The translations under genes and the position numbers were made by a program. A stretch of 64,000 nt of DNA from CBDHDN01 sp965261585 (GTDB lineage: Bacteria > Pseudomonadota > Alphaproteobacteria > UBA6615). The notes below the pieces were generated by a model that worked only from the letters and a program-made list of their open reading frames with translations, had not been told where the DNA came from and did no database searches. Location: NCBI GenBank assembly GCA_965261585.1, contig CBDHDN010000029.1:1-64000 (forward strand), read 5' to 3'. Positions 32,394 through 42,157 of this stretch are shown in pieces (position 1 is the stretch's first letter; each line of letters begins with the position of its first letter).

Positions 32394-33749
32394 ATGAGCG
32401 TCGCACAGGACCGGGATACGACCGTCGTGCGGGCCGACAGCCGCGTGCGGCCGGCATCGCGACGCGCGGCGCCGGGGCTGGCCGGCCGGGTCAGTCTGCG
32501 CACGCTGACCTTCATTCGCTGGGTCGCTATTGCCGGACAGCTGGCGGCGCTCCTGGTCGTCCGCTACGGGCTGGGCTTCGACCTGCCGTTGGTCCCGGCG
32601 CTGGCGGTCGTCGGGGCGTCGGTCGTGCTGAACCTGCTGGTCAGTATGCGGCGGCCGGGGCGGGTCCGGCTGCGCGACACCGAGGCGGCGCTCTACCTGG
32701 CGTTCGACGTCGTTCAATTGACGGCGCTGCTTTACCTGGCCGGTGGGTTGAACAACCCGTTCGCGCTGATGATCCTGGCGCCGATCACGGTCTCGGCGAC
32801 GGTGCTGACCCGGCGCAGCACGCTCGCCCTGTGCATCCTGGCGGTCGTTTGCGCGACGGCCATCGGCGTGCAGCACCACCCGTTGCCGTGGACCGGGGCC
32901 GGCCTCGACCTGCCGCTTCTGTACACCGCCGGGATCTGGGCGGCGGTCGTCCTCGGCACCGTCTTCGCGGCGGCCTATGCCGGCAGCGTCGCCGAGGAAG
33001 GGCGGCGCATGTCCGATGCGCTAAGCGCGACCCAGTTGGGGCTGGCGCGCGAGCAGCGGCTGTCGGCGCTTGGCGCCCTGGCCGCGGCGGCGGCGCACGA
33101 GCTGGGCAGTCCGCTGGCGACGATCGCGGTGACGACGAAGGAACTGGCACGCGAGGTGCCGGATGACAGCCCGTTCGCCGACGACATCCAGATCGTACAG
33201 GCGGAATCGGACCGGTGCCGCGATATCCTGGCCAGGCTGACGCGGCGCGGCGACGCCGACGACGACGATTCGCCTTTCTCGGTGATGTCGGTGGCGGCGC
33301 TTGTCGAGGCGGTGGCGGCACCCTATCGGTCCGACGATGTGGCGCTGGTGTTCGACGCGCGCGGCACGGAGAATGCAGCTGAGCCGTCGGCAATGCGCAG
33401 CCCGGAACTTGTCCATGGGCTCGGCAATATCATCCAGAACGCCGTCCAGTTCGCGCGCCGCGCCGTCCATATCGAGACCGTGTGGGGCACCGATAGGGTG
33501 CGCGTGACGGTGCGTGATGATGGCCCGGGCTTCCTGCCGGCGACGCTCGACCGGATCGGCGAGCCCTATGTGTCGACACGCGGACAGACGGGTGAGCATA
33601 TGGGGCTCGGCATCTTCATCGCCCAGGTGCTGCTGGAGCAGACCGGGGCGGTGCTGCAATTCGGCAACAATCGCGGGGCCGAGGTTGGCGTGGCTTGGCC
33701 ACGGGCCCTTCTAGAAGTGCAGAGACAGACGCGTCCGGAGGCGACATGA
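32394..33749 (+). CDS. regB: Redox-sensing histidine kinase RegB/PrrB family
   Basis: Membrane sensor kinase of 451 residues. About six hydrophobic segments cover residues 30-200. The loop LYLAGGLNNPFALMIL contains the GGxxNPF quinone-binding motif of RegB. The H-box is AAAAHELGSPLATIAVTT with the phospho-accepting His, followed by an N-box IIQNAVQFA and the G-boxes VRDDGPGF and HMGLGIFIAQVLLEQTG. The redox-active Cys region was not assigned. RegB/RegA systems control photosynthesis, respiration and nitrogen or carbon fixation by redox state. ATG 32394 lies after GGTGGG; the stop overlaps regA. Confidence 0.92.
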   Translation: MSVAQDRDTTVVRADSRVRPASRRAAPGLAGRVSLRTLTFIRWVAIAGQLAALLVVRYGLGFDLPLVPALAVVGASVVLNLLVSMRRPGRVRLRDTEAALYLAFDVVQLTALLYLAGGLNNPFALMILAPITVSATVLTRRSTLALCILAVVCATAIGVQHHPLPWTGAGLDLPLLYTAGIWAAVVLGTVFAAAYAGSVAEEGRRMSDALSATQLGLAREQRLSALGALAAAAAHELGSPLATIAVTTKELAREVPDDSPFADDIQIVQAESDRCRDILARLTRRGDADDDDSPFSVMSVAALVEAVAAPYRSDDVALVFDARGTENAAEPSAMRSPELVHGLGNIIQNAVQFARRAVHIETVWGTDRVRVTVRDDGPGFLPATLDRIGEPYVSTRGQTGEHMGLGIFIAQVLLEQTGAVLQFGNNRGAEVGVAWPRALLEVQRQTRPEAT

Positions 33750-34309
33750 GGCACAGCCTGGCCGCGGCCGAGGCCGCCGCCATTGCGAACACGCTGCTGA
33801 TCGTCGACGACGAGGTGAACCTGCGACGCCAGCTGGCCAAGGCAATGGAGCGGCGCGGCTTCACGGTGACGACCGCCGAGGGCGTCGGCGACGGGGTCGA
33901 GGCGGCTCGGGCCGCGCCACCGGCCTACGCGATCGTCGATTTGCGACTCAACGACGGCAGCGGGCTGGAGGTCGTGCAGGCGTTGCGCGAGGCGCGACGC
34001 GACGTGCGTATCATCGTGCTGACCGGCTATGGCAACATTGCGACGGCCGTCGCGGCGGTCAAAGCCGGCGCCGTCGACTATCTGACGAAGCCGGCGGATG
34101 CCGACGCGGTCGAGGCGGCGCTGCTGGCCGAGAGCCGCCCCCTGCCGGCGCCGCCGGAGCAGCCGATGTCGGCCGACCGGGTGCGGTGGGAGCACATCCA
34201 ACGTGTCTACGAGCAGTGCGACCGCAATGTCTCGGAAACGGCGCGGCGGCTGAAAATGCACCGGCGCACGCTGCAGCGCATCCTGGCCAAACACGCGCCG
34301 CGCGAATAG
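33746..34309 (+). CDS. regA: Response regulator RegA/PrrA family
   Basis: A 187-residue regulator with a receiver domain (LLIVDDEVNLRRQLAKAMER; phospho-acceptor Asp in AIVDLRLNDGSG; conserved Thr in VLTGYGNIATAV; Lys in YLTKPAD). A short linker with several prolines precedes a Fis-type HTH, VYEQCDRNVSETARRLKMHR and RTLQRILAKHAPRE, nearly identical to the RegA family ending. ATG 33746 overlaps the regB stop (ATGA), indicating coupled translation. The kinase and regulator should form one redox-responsive circuit. Confidence 0.95.
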   Translation: MRHSLAAAEAAAIANTLLIVDDEVNLRRQLAKAMERRGFTVTTAEGVGDGVEAARAAPPAYAIVDLRLNDGSGLEVVQALREARRDVRIIVLTGYGNIATAVAAVKAGAVDYLTKPADADAVEAALLAESRPLPAPPEQPMSADRVRWEHIQRVYEQCDRNVSETARRLKMHRRTLQRILAKHAPRE

Positions 34310-34342
34310 GCCGCCAGTCTATTGGTTCTGTGGGCTGATTTG

Positions 34343-34370
34343 CCTAACGCTTGGGGTGCCAAGCGTTAGG
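34343..34370. terminator. Strong hairpin between convergent genes
   Basis: A perfect 12-bp stem, CCTAACGCTTGG / CCAAGCGTTAGG, with loop GGTG. Outside it, CTGAT and ATCAG also pair, extending the stem past a small bulge. It lies 33 bp after regA and about 75 bp from the end of the convergent EAL-like gene. There is no T-tract, so intrinsic termination is not certain, but its position suits a bidirectional terminator. Confidence 0.6.
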
Positions 34371-34444
34371 ATCAGACCACCAGCAGCCTACGAGCGCCGG
34401 CCGCGTGAGGCTGGCGCGAGGCGGGATGGCGAGGCTGGCTTGGC

Positions 34445-35750
34445 TCAGCTGGGTGGGCGCTTGCGGGCGCCCATCGCGCGGGCTTGGCGGAACGTCATGT
34501 TCGTGCCCTGCTGCTCGGCAGCCGCACGCAGCAGCTCGTCGACATAGCGGCCCTGGAACAGGCAAATGCCGATCTCGCGGCCGAAGTTGACCGCGTCGAC
34601 GTTGTCGCATCGGCACAGCACGATATTCGTCCGGCCGGCCGCCTTGACGGCAGTCGCCAGGATCTCGCGCTGGCTGGGCTCCTCCAGCATCTGTGGGCTC
34701 CAGTAGACCTTCACCATGTCGGCGCCAAGCTGCTCGCGGTTGACCAGCGGCGCAGTATGGTGGGTCACGCCGTCGATGCAGATGCGGTAGTTGCGGTCGT
34801 GCAAGAAGTCGCGCGCGAAGGTGTAGGCCGCCATGTTGGAGAAAATGTCCACGATCGACACTTCCAAGAGGATCGTGCCGCGAGCGCTGGCGCGCAGGTC
34901 TTCGTCGAAACGCAGGAACTCCGGCGACAACATAGACGACACGTTCAGGTTGATCGACAGGTACTTGCTGACGGCCGTGTCCTCATGCTTGAGGATCAGC
35001 GCCAGCATGCGCCGGTCGAGCAGCTGCGTCAGCCGCTGGAACAGCCAGCGGTCGGTCGTCAGGTCGATCGACGGCATCATCTGCCGCTGCATGTCGGCAA
35101 TCGAGACGTAGACTTCCTGGATGACCGGCTTGGGCGGCTCGTCGTCACTGGTGATGGCACAGATCGGCTGGCGGCGCATCAGGCTCGTCAGGTCGGCCTT
35201 TTCCAGGCTGCGCTCGATCTCGCTCAAGGTCGCCGGCGTCATCGGCTGCAGCTCGACCGGGGCGTCGACATCATCGCGCCCGGTGACCTCCGCGCGCTCC
35301 GCCGTGAGGCGCTGTTTGTACTCTGCGTAGAGGCGCTCCGCTTCCTTCTGCAGATCGACGTATTCGTGCTCGAGCCGATACCAGGTGCAAAAGCGCGGCT
35401 CGGCGGCCGGGTCGTGCAGGTGGGCCAGCGGATCATCGTTGAACAGGTAGCAGACCTTGAGGACCGCTTCCTCCGCCGCCTTGGCATCGTCGTCGCGGCA
35501 GAGGAAGAACAAGTCGCCGTTGCTCAGGGCAAAAAACTGGCCGTCGACATGGTTGATGAGCCCGTGGAACGTGTTCGCGGCGATGCGCAGATGGTGCAGC
35601 AGGCGGTTCTGTGGGCAGCTGCGACAGGTGGATCTGGGCGCCGCGGCGCCCGTCACGGTGCCGCTGCAGCCGCTGGATGTAGTCGCAGAGTTGGGCTTCC
35701 GGGCTGCTGGCGGTCTCCTCATGCCAGGCTTTCGCAGCACTTGTCAGCAT
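34445..35750 (-). pseudogene. Degenerate EAL-like protein, one frameshift near the 5' end
   Basis: About 435 residues once a frameshift near 35616 is repaired. The 5' part (from ATG 35750) reads LTSAAKAWHEETASSPEAQL and QRHRDGRRGAQIHLSQL; the rest continues in another frame with QNRLLHHLRIAANTFHGLI. Dropping one C from CCC restores LSQLPQNRLLHHL. The C-terminal 230 residues look like an EAL phosphodiesterase fold (LSINLNVSSMLSPEFLRF, LLEVSIVDIFSN, ILATAVKAAGR, FGREIGICLFQGRYVDELL), but catalytic EAL and DDFGT motifs are not evident. It is probably a non-catalytic c-di-GMP-related protein bordering the polysaccharide locus. Confidence 0.6.
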
Positions 35751-35885
35751 CCGGGAAATCCTCCAAGCGTGCGCGGCAGCGCTCAGGGAAAGAGAAGACG
35801 CGCGTTGAGAAATAGTTACCTTTTGCCGCTTACCGTTCAGTTAACCGCCAACGAAGGGCGGCCCGCGGTTGAGGGACGCGCCGAG

Positions 35886-36739
35886 ATGCGCTGTTGTCTT
35901 GCCTACCCGGCGCTCGAGGGCGAGCTCGTCGTGGCCGGCGTCGAGGCCCTGCATGCCGCGCTGCGTGACGGCCTGCCGGGGTGGCCGCCCCACGAACCGG
36001 CTACTGTCTGTACACCCGACATCGATGCGCGGCTGACCGAGCAGGGGTGGGCCGTGCGGGCGCGCAGCGGTGCCGAGCAGCTTGTCGCGACCGGCGATGC
36101 GGCCGAGGGTGCCAACGCGGTCATCGGCATGCTGGTCGTCAGTGTGCTCGAGCGGCGGCCGCAGATGGTCTGTCTCCATGCCGCCGGCATTCAGGTGGGT
36201 GCCGGCGCGATCCTGTGCGCCGGACCATCGGGGCGCCGGCAAGAGCTCGCTGGCGCTGCACCTGGCACGACGCGGCTACCGGTGCCTGGGCGACGATCAA
36301 ATCCTCGTCGATGTGTCCGGCCGTCCGCAAGCCGTGGCGCTGGGCCTGGCCCTCAAGGCCCGGCTGCCGTTGCCGCCGAGCGGCGGGTCTCGCCCGCTTC
36401 GTCGCCGGACGGATTGCCTCGACCGACGCCAATGTCGCCTATCTGCATCTGCACGATGACGAGGTCGCCCCGTTCGCGACGGCCGTGCCGGTCCGTGCCA
36501 TCGTCGTGGTGCGGCGTCGGTGCGAACGGGCGGGGGGCGATTGTGCGCTGGTGCCGCTGTCCGCCGGCGCCGGCGTGGCTCGCCTGCTGGAACAGACGAC
36601 CGCACCCGGCGCTTCGGCGCCGGCACTGATCGCCCTGCTGTCGCGGCTGGTCGATGCCGTGCCGGTCGCGTCGCTCGACTACCACGACAGCGATCATGCA
36701 GCGGAGCGGGTCCTGGCGGCCCATGGTGGCGATGCCTGA
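35886..36739 (+). pseudogene. HprK-related kinase (HPr kinase-like), two frameshifts
   Basis: Read through two apparent one-base insertions (about 36232 in GGGG and about 36386 in GGG), this becomes one protein of about 284 residues. The N-terminal part has VCLHAAGIQVGAGAILCAGP and the repaired P-loop GPSGAGKSSLALHLARRGYR, then CLGDDQILVD with the second acidic motif, as in HprK-type kinases. The C-terminal part reads GLARFVAGRIASTDANVAYLH and ends near SLDYHDSDHAAERVLA. HprK relatives in polysaccharide clusters have unknown targets. The start is uncertain; ATG 35886 is conservative and the homologous region may begin about 20 codons earlier. It overlaps the PqqD-like gene by eight bases. Confidence 0.7.
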
Positions 36740-37025
36740 CGGGACGCCGCGATATCGACGTAACCCGGCCGTGCGCGAGGCGCCGGTGGACGGGGAGGTC
36801 TTCCTCGTCGTGCCCGACGGCGAGGACGTGTTCTACCTGGATGCGCTGTCGAGCGGCCTCTGGCGGGCGCTCGCCGATCCGCTCGGCGGGGCGGAGCTGG
36901 CGGCCCTCTACGGCGCTGCGTTCCCCGACGTTGACCGGGCCGCGATCGACGCCGATGTCGCGGCGGCGCTGGCCGTGCTCGCGGCCAAGGGGCTGGTCGT
37001 GAGCGCGGACGATGAGCCGGCGTGA
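36732..37025 (+). CDS. PqqD-like peptide chaperone family protein
   Basis: A 97-residue PqqD-fold protein. PqqD proteins hold a peptide and deliver it to a partner enzyme. The pattern YRRNPAVREAPVDGEVFLVV, YLDALSSGLWRALADPLGG and DVAAALAVLAAKGLVV matches the family (strand-strand-helix bundle). It overlaps the HprK-like gene by eight bases, a pairing described in the literature as an HPr-rel-A type system. No radical SAM enzyme is adjacent, so PQQ synthesis is unlikely. Confidence 0.8.
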   Translation: MPDGTPRYRRNPAVREAPVDGEVFLVVPDGEDVFYLDALSSGLWRALADPLGGAELAALYGAAFPDVDRAAIDADVAAALAVLAAKGLVVSADDEPA

Positions 37026-37251
37026 CGGGACCGCCCAGGGGCTTCCTTAACGCCTTATTAAGCGCGGGTTCCGACAATCCGTACCCTGTCGATAGGTGCC
37101 GCAAACCGACGTGGCGCGCGCAACATGGGGCCAATGGGTACGCAATTGATCGCAAGGGTTCCAGCCAGCCCGACGGCCGGGCGGGACGTGCCTGACCGCT
37201 GCCCGGCAGGGCAGCGCTAGCGGGCCGGACCCCGGTGGCCGCCGGCGCCCA

Positions 37252-38617
37252 TTGGATGCTCTAGCGCCAGCGCGACGGTCCCGGCGCCCTGCCGGCTCGC
37301 TATTGCGGCGCGGGTGCGTTGTTGCGTCCGCGCTGCTTGCTATTGGCGCGATGGGGTCCGCGGCGGCGCAACAGGCGTTGGAAGAGAGCGTGCGCCGGCA
37401 GCCCCGACCCGAGTTCAGTCCGCTCGGGCTCGAGCTCGACCGTCTGCTCAGCCTGCCGGGGCGGTTGCTTGGGCGGGCCGACGGGGTCGACCCGGAAACG
37501 GAGCGAGGCGCTCTGGGCAGCTTCGTTCTGCTGCCGCGCGCGCAGGTCAGTACGGAGTACACGAGCAACTTGTTTCGGGCCCCGGATAACGAAACTGACG
37601 ACGTCATCACGACGATCGCACCTGAGCTACGCGTCGTCTCGGACTGGGACAGGCATGCGTTGGGCGCCCGCTTGAGGGCCAATATTGGCCGCTATGCCGA
37701 GACCGTGCGTGAGGACTTCGAGGATTGGGACGCGGGCGGTCAGCGGACGGCTCGACGCCAGCGGCAATTTGTTTTTGCGGGCCGTCGCGGCCTACCAGCA
37801 CGGGCACGAGGAGCGCGGCGAGATCGACGACCCGGGCGAAGGCTTCGAGCCGACGCTGGTCAGCGTGATCGAGACGACGGTCGAGGCCGAGTTCAGCCGC
37901 GACGAGGGCGTCCTCGTGCGGCCGCGCCACATGCTGCGGCGGCTCCGCTTCGAGAATACCGGCACGATCGACAACGCCGACCGTGAGCGCGACGAACATC
38001 GGATCGGGCTCCGCCTCGGCTACGAGACCACACCCGGGACGACGTTCTTCATCGACCCGGTGGCCAGCCTGCGGCGCTATCGACGCCAGTTCGACGACAA
38101 CGGCTTCGAGCGGGATTCGAACGGGTACGAGATACTGGCCGGCGTCGATTGGGACGCCTCGGCCGCGACCTATGCAGAGGTTGCGGCCGGTTATTTCGAG
38201 CAGCATTCCGCGGATTCCAGCTTCGGCGACGTCGGCGACTTCATCGTGCGCGGTCGCGTCCTGTGGAACGCGACACCGGTGGTTACCATTACGGGCGAGG
38301 CTGACCGCCGCCTGCGGGAGACCGCAACGCCCGCTTCCGCCGGCACCCTGGATACGTCGGTCGGTGTCAGCGCCGACTGGGAGGCGCGCGACAATCTCAT
38401 CGTCTCCGGCGGCTATCGGTTTCGCGACGAGCGGTTCGAGTCGGCGATACCGGCTACCAGCAGGCAGACGCACCGGTTCGACTTCGGCCTGCAATGGCTG
38501 ATCAACCGGGTGCTGTCGGCGCGGCTGGCCGTGCGGCAGGAGACGCGGCAGGCAACGGACCGCAACGACGAGTTCGATTCGACGTCGGTGTTGCTGCGGC
38601 TAGAGGGGCAGCTGTAG
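37252..38617 (+). pseudogene. Outer-membrane beta-barrel protein of the polysaccharide locus, one frameshift
   Basis: About 455 residues after repair. A signal peptide (CVVASALLAIGAMGSAAAQQ) starts from a TTG at 37252. The first part reads QVSTEYTSNLFRAPDNETDD, IAPELRVVSDWDRH and ARLRANIGRYAETV. Near 37742 one extra G in GGGCGG shifts the frame; dropping it gives DAGVSGRLDASGNLF and continues as alternating aromatic beta strands (YQHGHEERGE, LRLGYETTPGTTFFIDP, VVTITGEADRRLRETATP) to a final Leu-ending strand. It resembles 'putative beta-barrel porin 2' proteins beside Wza and Wzc genes. It probably helps export polymer across the outer membrane. Confidence 0.72.
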
Positions 38618-38623
38618 GTCGCG

Positions 38624-39238
38624 ATGGTGGAAAAGCGGCGGCGCAGGCATGGGTCATTCCGCCCGGCGCGAGCCGGGGTGCTGGCGCTCGCCGTGGCGCT
38701 GGCCGCCTGTGCCCCCGCCGATCATGGGGTAACGGACAGCATCGAGATTGCCAGTGGAGCCGCGGCCGAGGCCAGCCTGGCGGTCTATCCGCTGGGTCCG
38801 GGCGACCGGTTGAAGATCACGGTGTTCGGTCAAGCGGAGCTGTCCGGCGAGTTCGACATCGATGTCAATGGATCGATCGCCTATCCGTTGCTGGGCGACG
38901 TGCCGGCCAGCGACCGCTCGTTGCGTCAACTCGGGCGTGAGGTGGCTGCGGCGCTTGATCGCGACTTCGTCGTCGATCCGCGGGTGATCGTCGAGGTCGT
39001 GCGGTTCCGGCCGTTCTTCATCCTCGGCCAGGTCAACCGGCCCGGCAGCTATCCCTACGTCGTGGGGCTGAACGTACGCCAGGCCGTCGCGATTGCCGGG
39101 GGCTTTACGCGCCGCGCCAGGGAAACGGGGATCGTGCTCGTGCGGCGCACCGTCGATGGCGAGACCCTGCGACGGGTGCCGCAAGGTGCCCCGATCCTGC
39201 CCGGCGATACGCTCGAGGTCCGGCGCCGGCTGTTCTAA
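38624..39238 (+). CDS. Polysaccharide export lipoprotein (Wza/GumB type)
   Basis: A 204-residue outer-membrane polysaccharide export protein. The leader has a lipobox-like LAACAPADH (Cys near residue 28), suggesting a lipoprotein. The Poly_export domain reads YPLGPGDRLKITVFGQAELSG and NGSIAYPLLGDVPASDRSL, then an SLBB domain FFILGQVNRPGSYPYVVGLN. It is shorter than E. coli Wza and lacks the transmembrane helical barrel segment, as is common in alphaproteobacterial Gum-like proteins; the neighbouring beta-barrel may supply the pore. It follows the barrel gene by 6 bp. Confidence 0.9.
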   Translation: MVEKRRRRHGSFRPARAGVLALAVALAACAPADHGVTDSIEIASGAAAEASLAVYPLGPGDRLKITVFGQAELSGEFDIDVNGSIAYPLLGDVPASDRSLRQLGREVAAALDRDFVVDPRVIVEVVRFRPFFILGQVNRPGSYPYVVGLNVRQAVAIAGGFTRRARETGIVLVRRTVDGETLRRVPQGAPILPGDTLEVRRRLF

Positions 39239-39342
39239 GAGCTCGCTTGCCCGGGTCCGCGGCGGTGCCGCGGCACACAAGCGAAATCTTAGAGAATTCA
39301 GGCGCTAGTCGATATTCCTCGCTCCCTGTCTGTCCTCGCGCC

Positions 39343-41656
39343 ATGAGCTCGATCTCGCAGTTTCCAGCGTCCGACGACGACGGCCTGGAAGACGCCGGCT
39401 GGTTCTCGCCCGGCGGCGATGCCGGCGGGTTGAACCTGCGCTTCCTGCTGGGTGCCCTGCGCCGCCGCAAGTTCATGATCGCCGGCGTCATGTTGGCGAT
39501 CACGGGGACCGCGACGATTTTCGTGAGTCGGCTGACACCGCTCTATTCGGCGGAGGCGCTGATCGTCGTCGAGCCGGATCGACAGAACGTCGTGGATATC
39601 GAGTCCGTGGTCCAGGGCCTCACGCCGGACTTCTACACGAACGAGACGGAAGCGGCCGTGATCGGCAGCCGCGCGCTGGCCGAGCAAGTCGTCGACCGGC
39701 TGCGCCTGACCGAGGATCCGCGGTTCAATCCGTCGCTGCGCGAGCCCGCGGCGCGGCGCGACGATGGCACCGTGGGTGGCGCCCGCGGCTGGCTGCTAGA
39801 GAAGCTGATCCGACCCGGCGATGACGAGCTGCTGGCCGCCGTGCCGGAGGCGCGTGAGCCGCATCCGCTGGAGCTGCTGCCCGAACCGGAGCGGCGGCAG
39901 GTGCTGCGCGAGATCGCAACGGATCGCTACCTCGGCGGACTGACTGTCGTGCCGTCCTCGCGCTCTCGCGTCATCTCGGTCAACTATTCCTCGCCGGATC
40001 CGGAATTTGCGGCGCTGGCCGCCAACGCCACCGCCGATACCCACATCCTCGATCAGCAGTCGGAGAAGGGCGAGGCGACCAGCCGGGCGACGGAGTTCCT
40101 GGCCCGACGGGTCAACGACTTGCGCGAGCAGGTGATCGCCAGCGAAAAGGACATCGCGGAGTTTCGGCGTCGCGTCGGCCTGACCGATACCGACGGGGCG
40201 ACGCTGTATCAGCGCCAGATCACCGAGCTGAACGAGCAGCTGCTGACGGCGCGGGGGTCGCTCAGCGAGGGCCGGGCGCGGCGCCACCAGGTCGACGAGC
40301 TGATCCGCGAGGGTGCCGGACCGGAGACCATCGCCGCAGTGCTCGATTCCGGCCTGATCTCGCGCCTGCGCGAGCAGGAGGCGGTGGTCATTCGCAAGCT
40401 TGCCGAGTTGAGGACGACGTTCCGGTCCGGCCACCCCCACCTGCGGCTGGCCCAGAACGAGCTGGTCGATCTGCGCCAGGCGATCGGGCACGAGGTCGAC
40501 AAGGTCGTGCGCAGCCTCGACAACGAGCTGGAAATCGTGCGCGTGCGCGTCGAGAACCTGGTGACGGAGGTTGCCCGGGTGCAGGCTGCTCGACGCCCAG
40601 AACGACGCCGGGGTGACGCTGGCGTCGCTGGAGAACGAGCAGGAGGCGAACTGGTCGCTCTATGAGACCTTCCTGGAACGCCTCAAGGAGACCGATATCC
40701 TGGAGGATTCCGAACAGCAGGCCGATGCGCGGATCATCTCGCGCGCCACCGCGCCGGGCGGCCCGTACTATCCCAACCGGCAGCTGATGATCGCGGCGGC
40801 GCTGGTGATCAGCGCCGCCATCGGCATTGTCCTGGCGTTCGTGATCGAGTTCCTCGACAACGGCTTTCGCTCCGCCAGCCAGCTCGAATCGCAAAGCGGG
40901 CTGCCGGCGTTGGGCATGGTACCGGCCTTGCCCAAGGCCAGGGAGGAAGGAAACCGGCCGCACCAGATCGCCCTGGCACAGCCGAATTCCGCCTATGCCG
41001 AGGCCGTCCGGTCGCTGCGGACGGCACTGATGCTGTCGTCGGCGGAACGGCCGCCCCGGTCGATCCTGGTCACGTCGTCGGTGCCCGGCGAGGGCAAGAC
41101 GACGATGGCGGTCGCCCTGGCGACGACCGCGGCGAAGGGCGGCCAGAACACGATCATTCTCGACTGCGACTTCCGCCACTCGTCCCTTCACGTGCAGCTC
41201 GACGCGCCCAACCGTGAGGGGCTGAGCGACCTGCTGGCCGGGCGGGCGGTGCTCGACGACGTCGTCGACGTCGACCCGCAGTCGGGCACCCACTACATCA
41301 CCGCCGGTAGCCGCGTGCCCAGTCCGACCGACCTGTTGGCGTCGGAGGCGATGCGCAAGGTCCTGCACCAGCTGGCCGAGACCTACGATTTGGTGATCCT
41401 CGACACGCCGCCGCTGCTCGTCGTCTCCGACGCCCTGGTCCTGGTGCGCGCCGTCGACAAGACGGTCTTTGCGATCCGTTGGGAGCGGACGCGACGGGTC
41501 ATCGCCCTGGCCGGGCTGAAGCACCTGGTGGAGGCGGGCGCCAACGTCGCCGGCTCGGTCCTGACGCGCGTCGACGTCAAGCGGCACGCCCAGTACGACT
41601 ATGCCGACAGTGGCAGCTACTACCTCGGCAGCTACCGCAAGTACTACAGCGACTAA
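39343..41656 (+). pseudogene. Chain-length determinant / BY-type tyrosine kinase (Wzc/GumC-like), one frameshift
   Basis: About 770 residues when one base is removed near 40586. The N-terminal Wzz-like domain has a membrane helix (FMIAGVMLAITGTATIFV), long coiled-coil regions around residues 270-430, and the Wzz proline motif APGGPYYPNRQLM before a second helix (LMIAAALVISAAIGIVLAFVI). The kinase domain has Walker A SVPGEGKTTMAVALA, Walker A' IILDCDFRHSSLHVQ and Walker B LVILDTPPLL. The Tyr-rich tail (YADSGSYYLGSYRKYYSD) is the autophosphorylation cluster. Near 40586 the sequence CAGGCTGCTC would read VQLLDAQNDA if one G were lost. It starts at ATG 39343. Confidence 0.85.
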
Positions 41657-41668
41657 CCTTCCGGGGTA

Positions 41669-42157
41669 TCAGCGGAGCAGCAGGATGAGCTGCTTGCGCA
41701 ACCCTTCGATGGTCGCGTGCACGCCGTCGGTCGGCAACAGATTGATGCCGAGCGCCGACTTCATGCCATAGGCGACGAGGCCGAGCGGCGCGACGATGAC
41801 CGCGATGAACAGCAGCGCGGCGAAGATGTTGCCGAGGGTGGTCAGGGGGTAGCGCTTGCGGTCGTCGGTGCGCCGCTTCGGCGAGCGCCGCTCCGGCCCG
41901 ATCAGCAGCACGACGTAGAAACGGCGCAGTAGGATCGGGATCGACAGCCGCATGTCGATGGTGTGCATGCCCCAGGTGCGCGCGCCAAACGCCATCTTGA
42001 TCGCGATCAGCTGGTCGGGGGTGAACGTGCGCGCGGTCTTCTCCGGAATGCGGGTGAAGAACTCCTCGAGGAACGGGTCGCCGCCGGCCGGGTCGCCGGG
42101 CGTCGCGGGCAGCGTCTCCCGGGTGTCCAGCGTCGGCTCGTCAGTATGCGTTGTCAT
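41669..42157 (-). CDS. Small membrane protein of polysaccharide locus, unknown
   Basis: A 162-residue protein. The acidic N-terminus is followed by TPDQLIAIKMAFGARTWGMH and LSIPILLRRFYVVLLIGPERR, then a single strong membrane helix (NIFAALLFIAVIVAPLGLVAYG) near residue 120. Similar short proteins occur beside undecaprenyl-phosphate sugar transferases in alphaproteobacterial clusters, but no function is known to me. It overlaps the transferase gene by 17 bases and shares its direction, so it is probably co-transcribed. Confidence 0.65.
   Translation of the reverse strand: MTTHTDEPTLDTRETLPATPGDPAGGDPFLEEFFTRIPEKTARTFTPDQLIAIKMAFGARTWGMHTIDMRLSIPILLRRFYVVLLIGPERRSPKRRTDDRKRYPLTTLGNIFAALLFIAVIVAPLGLVAYGMKSALGINLLPTDGVHATIEGLRKQLILLLR

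Noticed and set aside
34343..34370. Possible riboswitch or attenuator at the hairpin
   Set aside because: A simple perfect stem-loop between convergent genes without aptamer consensus fits a terminator better.
36732..37025. PQQ biosynthesis cluster
   Set aside because: Only the PqqD-like protein is present; no PqqA, PqqC or PqqE nearby, and the context is exopolysaccharide.
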